From the NCBI RefSeq assembly GCF_000002985.6, contig NC_003283.11, forward strand, positions 7,626,001 through 7,690,000: 64,000 bases of DNA, read 5' to 3'. Both the position numbers and the translations under genes were made by a program. The notes beneath the pieces were generated by a model, which worked only from the letters and a program-made list of their open reading frames with translations, did not search any database and was not told where the DNA came from. Shown here one piece after another: positions 56,307 to 64,000 of this stretch (positions are counted from its first letter, which is position 1; each line of letters opens with the position of its first letter). The DNA comes from Caenorhabditis elegans (taxonomy: Eukaryota > Nematoda > Chromadorea > Rhabditida > Rhabditidae).

Positions 56307-57957
56307 TTAATAAGAAAAATTCAAAATTTTGGGTTTAGAAAACAAAAAAAACTTCTGAAAATGGAAGGTGGCCAAGTAGACCTGACATGAGACGTGAGTC
56401 TTGTCAAAAATAGTTAAAAAAAAAGCTTGTCAAAATAAGTTCATATATGAAGTTTTGTACAAAGAGTAGTTTAAAAAATTTAAGATATTTTATATACAAA
56501 CCCACCTTTCTCCACGTGGCTGATAAATGACGTTTCCATTTTTCACAGCAGTAGGAAATAATATGTGATAGCAAAAAGCTATAAACAAAAATGGCAGTGT
56601 TAAGCGCAACACTACAAATAGCTTGTTGCTCCGGAGTTATTTCCTTCAATCCTGATAACATCACACTGAGCACAAGCACTACATTCATGAATCCCATGTA
56701 AAAAATTATCAGGTTGAGCATCTAAAACATTTGGAGATATTAAAGTTATCGTTGCGTTCAAAAATTAAAGTTACCCGAAGTATCCTTATATTTTCTGTTA
56801 TTTGGTATCTTTGAGTTAATGAATATGTAGTTATCACTGACGACAATATTGCGTGGTTTTTGTTGTACTGCACTTTGTTGTAGTGTTTTAAATACCCGGT
56901 GACTACCAGAGCCAATGCATTTAATGATATAAGACATATCACCACGTATATTGTATTTGAAGCGTTACGGAGAAAATAACAGGAAATTGTTCCAAATGTG
57001 ATAAGAAGGAAAATCAAAGAAATTGAAATGTACTTTCTTGGCTTTTTCTCATAGTTTTCCACAAAATACGTGGCAAAACACCGTTCAATAATCATGCATG
57101 GTAAAATGCACATTGCAGATGCCATTGTGAAAATTGAGACATTCATTGAGGCAGTGAAGATCTTATCATTGTAGACTTTCAGATCTTAAAAAAAAATTAT
57201 AAAACAAGTGAAGTAGTTGCTATTTTTGCCTCAGAGTCTCTTTTAGTCGCATTCTTGATAGTCTTACTCTCAAAACGATCCCTTTTTGATTAATCTTGAA
57301 TATAATACTAATTTAAAAAATATGCTATCTAGATATTGTGAGGTTATAAAAAAATTCAAGTTTTTAAAAAAATCTGAAGATTTTCCAAATTTGCCAGTTC
57401 ACCAAAACTTTGACTGAAAGTTTCAGCAAATCAAAAAAGTACTTGGAGGTTTCCTTTACGTTTATTTAGAGAGTATTCTCACTGAAAATAGTTGTTTAAT
57501 GCTTGTCGAGAATCGGTTAGATTAAAAATCAAAAATTTATTTTCCTAAAAAACAATTAGTTTGAACTGTTGTTTTTTGTCTGGTTTTCTTTCTAGGAAAA
57601 TAAATATACGTAACATCAACTGAAAAATATCTCCTAAACATTTCTTACCGTCTATTCCAAAGAACATATCTAGTCGCATGGTGATATTTGCGATGTTATC
57701 CATAATATGAATACAATAAATATAACCTAACAAGATAGTGAAATTGAAATGAAACTGTTTTGCACATAGCATAACCCAGAAGAAAAAGGAAAATTGGATG
57801 GTACTAAAAATTAATATTAAATTTTGTTTGAACCGATTTTTGATACTTACTCAATTATGTATAAGAAAAATTCTAGATATAGATAATTTTTTAAATATGG
57901 AAAATATTCAGTGTGGTTTTGAAAGTGAGTTAGGTTGATGTAGTGAATAAGAAGCAT
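56307..57957 (-). CDS. Sre-family chemoreceptor (7TM GPCR)
   Basis: Minus-strand exons 57957-57851, 57803-57649, 57184-56775, 56721-56506 and 56354-56307 total 311 residues. The family mark is IIERCFATYFVENYEKKPR after TM3, with RYQITENIRILRMLN before TM6, both typical of Sre receptors. TM1 begins LEFFLYIIDTIQFSFFF; the TM2 region has FNFTILLGYIYC. The C-terminus is the least certain part. I splice the exon ending SATWRK to a small last exon (KFFLFSKPKILNFSY), but reading on without splicing would add a different hydrophobic tail ending at 56404. The length is slightly short for the family. An intron of 464 bases precedes exon 3. Expected in chemosensory neurons; ligand unknown. Confidence 0.8.
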
Positions 57958-58462
57958 TATTTACAGAAAAAAATGAATCTTAATCTTTCCGGAAAAATTG
58001 AATGTATGAATCCAAAGCTTTTCTTGGTCAAAAAGATCAGTCAAAGTGAAAAAAAAACACAAATTGTATTCAATAGGCCTGAAATTATGAGCTGTCTCAA
58101 CACAAAAATTTGAGCGAATACCAATATTATCTATACAAAATCTGAAATACGTAATATTAAATGAAAGAGATAAAAAACGGAAATAAGGGTAATCAGAACA
58201 ATAGCCGCAATAAGTGGGATCTCTGAGGAATAAGCTGATAACAAAATCTATGAATTAGTTAATGAGAAAAACACTAAAAATTGAGCGATAAATAGTCTGA
58301 CACGCTTTCGTTGTAACCGTGGAGTTCAAAGATTTTTTTAAATTGTATTCTCTGTTGCAAAACATCATTGCCATTTTTATGGTCAAAAAAAATAAAAATA
58401 GTACATATTTAAAAATAACAGTGAGAGAGCCAAAATATGTGCGAAGTTTTCAGTAAAAACAC
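57958..58462. other. Intergenic between sre and NHR genes
   Basis: AT-rich, with no coding region recognised; presumably holds the sre promoter and the NHR 3' UTR. Confidence 0.45.
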
Positions 58463-59905
58463 TTAAATTTTCCGAACCAACACCATTCGACGGAACTCTT
58501 CATCAGCTTGAACATTGTACATCTCGCACATTTGAACTTCTTCTTGAAGCCAGCGATCTGTTTTCTGAAAAACATTTCTTTTTCAGAATTAGCTAAGTTA
58601 TCGGAACTGTGACAAAAGTCGTACATAATCTTTTAGTCTTTTAACATTTTTTGAATAAAAAAAGAAGTTTCAAAATCAAGTAAACGAGAAATAAATTCAA
58701 GATTTACCTCCATTAAAAGCAATGCCTCAAAAACTTTCAACATTCGATCTGTAGGTTTATTATTCTCCAAATAATATCCTCTCAACTCTCTTTGAATAAC
58801 TTTTCTCATTCGATGACACATTTCAGAGCATTTTTCTGATATATTTGTGTATCCTGGATCCAATAACATCAGTGCAAGCAGAGCCATTAATTCCATTTGA
58901 TCAAATTTCAATTCGAACAATGGATATGCCACGTGGACATAGTACGACTTCCAATACGGTTCAAATATGCGATAAACATCAATATCCTTCATACTTTTCC
59001 CAATCATGCAGTCTTTATAAAATTTCGAAATTTGTTTTGCTGGTTTTCCATTCGGCGCGAAAAATGTGTGAACATCCGATTTTTTCTCAACAGCAAAAAT
59101 AGCCGACTCAAAAAATGTCCACTTTGGATAAAAGTTTGAGAATAAATTCAACTTGTCCAGATCATTAAGGTCCTGCAACTCTAGGAATGTTTTCTCCAAC
59201 TTTTTCCATAAAATTCGAGAATCCACAATTGCAATACTGGTATACTCGAAATAGTTAATCTGCTCCGAACTCGAAGATTTATGAACAACTTCTCTTTCCT
59301 TGGCAAGAATTCGGTAATTACTCAGTGCGTTGAGAGTTCGATCATTGTTGCGAAGAGCAATTTGTGCCGTCTGAAAAATTTGTTTTTACAAAAATTTGAA
59401 CAAGTAGGTGTCTACCTCAATAAAATTTCTGCCAGCTCGCGGGAGATTGTGGTCGCGTTTTTGTTGAACTTCTGAAATTTATGTCATTGACTATACATTC
59501 AACAATACTCCATATTTGAACTTTTAAATTAAAGTTAAATTAGAATAATGGAAAAATAATGCATCTTAATAAACGGGTTTTTAAAAAGAATAGTCTGGCA
59601 TCATCGTGCAAAATCACAGTTTTACAATAGATGAAAAAAAAATTTTTAAACTAACTTGTGATCATCATTCCATTTTTCACACACATCTTCATCCTACAAT
59701 ATCTGCACGGAGCCCGCTCCGCTTCACAATTGCATTTTTTCAGCTGCTTTGGAGAGTTTACATATCTTCGGAAAAACGCCGCACACGATCTGTTTCAAAT
59801 AAAGAATTGTGTATCAAATTTTACTACCATCAAAACCAGATACCTGCAAGAAACGATTCCAAAATGAAGCTCTGAAGACGACACCTCACAAATTTTGCAA
59901 AACAT
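58463..59905 (-). CDS. Nuclear hormone receptor (supplementary NHR), minus strand
   Basis: Minus-strand exons 59905-59844, 59789-59656, 59471-59416, 59370-58708 and 58564-58463 total 338 residues. The DNA-binding domain begins almost at the start methionine: MFCKICEVSSSELHFGIVSC, then RSCAAFFRRYV, completing the first four-cysteine finger, then KKCNCEAERAPCRYCRMKMC for the second. The P-box (CRSCAAFF) differs from the CNGCKTFF type. The ligand-binding domain runs from TAQIAL to EEFRRMVLV, with FYPKWTFFESAIFA and a helix-rich core (LMALLALMLLDPGY). It is expected to be a nuclear transcription factor with an unknown ligand. The start codon is divergent from the plus-strand NHR 600 bases away. 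Almost no residues precede the first zinc cysteine, which is common in this expanded family. Confidence 0.86.
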
Positions 59906-60505
59906 GTTATGCCTAGAATAAATAAAAATTTGAAGGCTGAAATCCAAACTGTGTATACTATTTGACTAGTTTTCACATATTCTGATTGTTGAACTGACAT
60001 TAAAACGCGAAAATGGCAAATCTGAATTTAAATCCTTTTGGTATGTGATCCCTCTACAGTGAATCACAAACCATAATGTTTTCTACACCCACGCGTTTTG
60101 TTTTATTTCTCATAAACTGTGACTAGGCTGTTTGTTGCAATCAGATTGTGGAACTATTTATAAATGTCATATTTTGTTTTGGAAATAATGAAACTAACTA
60201 AACTAAAACCTACTTTGTGCATCCAATAATTGGCAAATTCAACAACTCATGGAATGTCTGATGAGGTAGTGATTAGGAAGTTTTCGCAAATGACTGTTCA
60301 ACAAGGTAATCAACAACTGCGCTCCACTGCAATTCAGAAACATGTGTTTCTACCAATGAGACATCGACGACATCACAGATCAATGAAGGTCAAAATATGG
60401 CATATGGCCGGTTGTAGAACGTAATGCACTATTAATTAGATAACATCTTAGATCGTCTAGATGATTTTTTAGTTAAGTTGGCAAATTGTAGTATTCTTCA
60501 GTACA
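59906..60505. promoter_or_regulatory. Divergent intergenic region between two NHR genes
   Basis: 600 bases between two start codons pointing apart, so it must contain both promoters. No clear TATA box or paired motif was recognised. The 64-codon plus frame inside (60230-60424) has no family features. Confidence 0.45.
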
Positions 60506-62159
60506 ATGGATTTTTTACATCAGGTTGCTAATAATTCTATTTTAAAAGTAAGTTGTTTTTTTTCCGATAAGTGAAAACGTGTTTTTTGTTCAGGCATTCA
60601 GACATAATATTAAGAAATAATTTCCCAACATTAAAGTCAAAGTTAAAGACGTTCATAACATGCTTGAAAATTTTTTCGTTTGTCTCCGATTATTACAATA
60701 ATTTTAAAATGCTCATAATTTCAGTTCCCTTCACCCTTCAACTGTAAAATATGTAATCGGCCGGCACATGGTCATCATTGTGACGTGGCAACTTGTAAGG
60801 GCTGCAAAACGTTTTTCCGTCGGATGTATTTATTGAAATCTGAGCTACGGTGCTATATAAATAGTGACTGTTTTGATTTAGACAAGAGAAGTTAGTTTGA
60901 ATTTTTAAATTTTAATTTACCGGAAAATACTTTTCTGTATTTCTCATTAAATTCTCAATCCGTAATTACAATTTTCAGCTGAACCACTTCTTCGTTGTCG
61001 AGCTTGCCGCTTCAAAAAATGTCTTTTAGTTGGAATGAACCCAAATGCTTTAAATTTTCGAACAACTAAAAACTTGACTCAAAGCTTAAAAAACTCCAAA
61101 GAAGAGAAAATTAAAGATGTGATTAACGAGCTAACCTATTTGGATTGCAAACTTGAGCAATTCAGACTATCGGCTTATAACCCAAATTGGACCGAAATTG
61201 GAGGACTGGAAGATTTGTTACGTTGCTCCAGCAAACTGAGCCTTTCTAATAAATTTGGGGTAACTGTGTTAGATTCAGTGAACAAGTATAATTTTGAAGT
61301 TTTTCCCCGATTTTCAGCCTTTCCCTGGATGGCCTTACCACCCAAATCATATTTTTGCTAGCTCAAATTTGGATTATAATTTCAAAACTTATTCACCTCA
61401 TAGGTACGATTTAAAAAATATGAAATTTGTCAATAAAGGCAGTTTTCCAGAAAACAGTGGAGATTTTTCAATTTGCTCACATCAATCGAATTCTTGAAAA
61501 CCTTCCCATTTTTTCTAAAACTTGACACAAAGGACCAGTTGATCTTGATGAGGCATGTTGTAGTTGGTTGTTCAAATTTACATTCTGCATATTACACATT
61601 GAAAAATAAATATGAAGATCTTCGCCAACCGGATGGCACTCAACGACCCAAAAAATCGTAGGTTCAAATTTTGGCAAATAATTAAAATCAATTAAAATTC
61701 AAGTGAACCCCAGTATTCTACATTTGCAATGGTGTTTTATGCTCTGATGAGAGTTGGAGTTCACTACATTGAATACTTATTGCTCAAAATGATATTCATC
61801 TGTAATCCAGGTAAGAATATTTTCAAGTGAGACCTGACCCCCAAACATCGAAGTTCACGTCAGAAATTAAAGAAAAACTTTTTGTCAAGTTTTCAGCGAT
61901 TCCCAATCTGTCAAGCAACGCTCAATACAAACTAGAAAAAGGTCGAAGTTTTTACTCTGAAATGTTGCTGGTTTACTGTCTTCAAAGTTTGAATTCCAGC
62001 GGCCCAACTCGATATGTAGATCTGATTGGAGTTATTGCTACTCTGGAAAAGCAGCAGAAACTACTGAAAGATCTTCATGTTTGTCTCCTTGCTCCAATGT
62101 TGTCAATTCTTCCAAAAGAATTCAGCAGGAGTTTGATGTATGAAATGATTTTTAGTTAA
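60506..62159 (+). CDS. Nuclear hormone receptor (supplementary NHR), plus strand
   Basis: Exons 60506-60547, 60725-60890, 60979-61259, 61318-61403, 61451-61657, 61704-61810 and 61897-62159 total 383 residues. The first finger is CKICNRPAHGHHCDVATC with CKGCKTFFRRMYL; the second runs RCYINSDC...RCRACRFKKCLLVGM. The ligand-binding domain is recognisable from KQWRFFNLLTSIEFLKTFPF and LILMRHVVVGCSNL, continuing YALMRVGVHYIEYLLLK and LEKGRSFYSEMLLVYCLQ to the last helix LPKEFSRSLMYEMIF. The 47-base intron 61404-61450 is essential: reading through it, or using other acceptors, introduces stops. Its P-box (CKGCKTFF) differs from its neighbour's, so they probably bind different sites. It converges with the DUF19 gene, 196 bases away. 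Confidence 0.86.
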
Positions 62160-62355
62160 GATTTTCGAATTGCAATTTTGAGAAAGATCTAATGAAACAT
62201 TCAATTGAACTTTAATTTCATCCATAACCGATAAACATGTGAGAATTCATTATGCGGGATTATTTAAGCTTTTGAAAAAAATTAGAAAACAATCAAATTT
62301 AATTTTTTCTAGATTTTTAGTATTAAAAAAATGGGCAATTGACAGGACTTTATTA

Positions 62356-63976
62356 TCAAAACAAATCCGCAGTTTTAGATGCTTCCCAATCGCGGTCAAA
62401 ATTTTCCAAAATTGCAGCTCCACATATTCCTCCCATCATAGTTCTCATACATTCCTTGTCTTCCAAGAAACTGTTGCGAGGCATTGTTGAACTTGGATTA
62501 AGTAAACTGTCGATGACGCACTTATAACTTGTCGAAGTGGGACTAATCATGACTTGGAATTTGCAAAGTGAGAACGGTACAAGAGTTAGCTTTTCACAAC
62601 CTTCTTTGTATGCATTGGCATTTGTCTGGTTATGCTGGGTGTAAAAACAACTTTTTTGAAGACAATTCTGAAATGTTTTTTTCAACTTCAGGCACAATAA
62701 CAACAAGCTTCTTCAGAAACTCAATTAAAAATTATTATGATATTCCAAACAAATTTCGAATACCAAAACAAATTCTTGATTTTATAAAATCACACATACA
62801 AAAGTGTTACCTATGCCTACCTCGTACCTATAAAAGTTCATACTGTTAAAGTTCATCTGGTTAAACGACAATGACAACATAATAATCTGGTATACTTTGA
62901 ATATAAGATAAAATATTCACTATCAGATAAGTCAAAAATTACCTGCAACTCATCACAAACATCCGGTCTGTTTTCAACAGCAGGCTTCGTCTCATTTGCA
63001 TTTTTGATAAGCTTATCAAGTGATCCAACTACACCATTTCCCAATTTCAAGAGCACAGGTTGGCATTGTTTTGATATCATTTCATCGTGTAATGAAGAAC
63101 ATTTTTTCTCGTCTGGTTTGATGCTCATAATATCCACAAACTTGTCATAACTTGAGTTCAAATATTCCAGTGCTTTCTCATCACACCTTCTTTCGTTGGC
63201 GATACTCACAACACACGATTTTCCATTAATATATGCATCACGTCGAGTTTTCAAATCCGTCTAAAAGTTGACGCATTATGCTAATCTGATAAATGCCAAT
63301 CCTTTCAAAATTCATTTGAAAACAAAAATAAAAAAAGGCATACAAATTGTTATTATGGAGTAGTCACGCATCCGGAAAATACAAGTAGGGAAATACTACT
63401 TTTTCCTACTATTAATTATTTCATATTTCTATCAGGTTTCGAACATTAGTTCCTGGAGTGTCCTAATAATTTGGCCCCTCATAACAACCCTACTTCTTAT
63501 CAATATATAATGATTACCGAGAAAAAGTCAAATTCGACTGTGCAATGGCGTGACTTGTTATAGACCGTCTCATAAAACTTTGGGATACATTCTTGCATCT
63601 TGTAGTTATTGAACTCTATTTTTTCGCATTTTCTCTCATAAACTTCCTTGCTTCTCTGAGCTTCATCACATTCAATTTCCGCAAAACAACTCTGAAATCG
63701 TTACGATAATGTGTAAAAGTCTTAGTAACAAAAGCATACAGTAATTTTTTCACATGCGCTACTCATGTTCTTGGCAATTGGCACAGTAATTTGAGTTGGT
63801 GGATATTCCTCTGTTAGATACATCAAATCGTTCACATACCGTAGGCATTTTCCTTCTAGCACAAATTGCTCTTTTGGTGTACAAACTCTGAGGGGAGAAT
63901 TCAATAGGTTGGATTTAGAATCAACAAAGTTGAAATATGACATTACTAGACATACCAAAAGAGTTGGTTTCCGCAT
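62356..63976 (-). CDS. Secreted protein with two T20D4.11-like (DUF19) domains
   Basis: Minus-strand exons 63976-63740, 63691-63518, 63260-62943 and 62667-62356 give 346 residues. The signal peptide (MRKPTLLVCLVMSYFNFVDS) is followed by cysteine-rich segments typical of this nematode-specific family: CTPKEQFVLEGKCLRYVNDL, ACEKITSCFAEIECDEAQ, KMQECIPKFYETVY, INGKSCVVSI, and CSSLHDEM with KQCQPVLLKL. A second domain begins VCDELQNCLQKSC and ends CMRTMMGGICGAAILENF. Exon 4 is placed by the in-phase acceptor at 62668; an alternative five-codon last exon at 62842-62828 is possible but would remove the second domain. AATAAA overlaps the stop region (about 62346-62354 on the minus strand). Function unknown. 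Confidence 0.82.
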
Positions 63977-64000
63977 TTTAGTGGGAGCAAAAAATGAATG

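Overview
The window reads as nuclear DNA of a rhabditid nematode, most probably a Caenorhabditis species. The reasons are: AT-rich sequence; many short introns (about 45-60 bases) ending in the TTTTCAG acceptor; and gene families that are greatly expanded in that genus. These include serpentine chemoreceptors of the Srd, Srh, Str and Sre types, supplementary nuclear hormone receptors, ShKT proteins, C-type lectins and T20D4.11-like (DUF19) proteins. All gene models were built by hand from open frames, splice consensus and family similarity. For every complete intact model the exon lengths sum to whole codons. The family mix suggests a fast-evolving autosome arm, but species and chromosome cannot be proved from the sequence alone.

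Layout. 0-2 kb: the 3' end of a glycine-rich protein gene and a secreted ShKT gene. 3.8-10.9 kb: four Srd chemoreceptors (+, +, -, +). 11.3-12.6 kb: a head-to-head pair of C-type lectin genes, the left one frameshifted. 12.9-17.4 kb: two tandem ShKT genes (-), separated by repeats that include a Tc1-like foldback element. 19.7-21.0 kb: a Str receptor (+), followed by a tRNA-like pol III element. 21.8-23.8 kb: an intracellular carboxylesterase (-). 24.2-27.7 kb: two Srh receptors (-). 27.7-42.2 kb: a long stretch with no gene I can support; it holds a Tourist-like MITE, hairpins and pieces of the next repeat array. 42.3-50.8 kb: three tandem copies of a small secreted six-cysteine gene in a mosaic of duplicated blocks, each with the same promoter box. 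53.4-55.4 kb: a cytochrome P450 (-). 56.3-58.0 kb: an Sre receptor (-). 58.5-62.2 kb: two divergent nuclear hormone receptors. 62.4-64.0 kb: a two-domain DUF19 secreted protein (-).

As a set, the genes look like environmental sensing (seven receptors plus the nearby Str), xenobiotic handling (P450, carboxylesterase and nuclear receptors that often regulate such enzymes) and secreted defence-type proteins (lectins, ShKT, six-cysteine and DUF19 proteins). They are not an operon; the grouping is typical of arm-located, duplicating families. No tRNA, rRNA or CRISPR gene was seen. The most unusual items are the six-cysteine cluster with its repeated promoter module, the frameshifted lectin, two miRNA-like hairpins, and an intron-like insert that stays in frame in the esterase.
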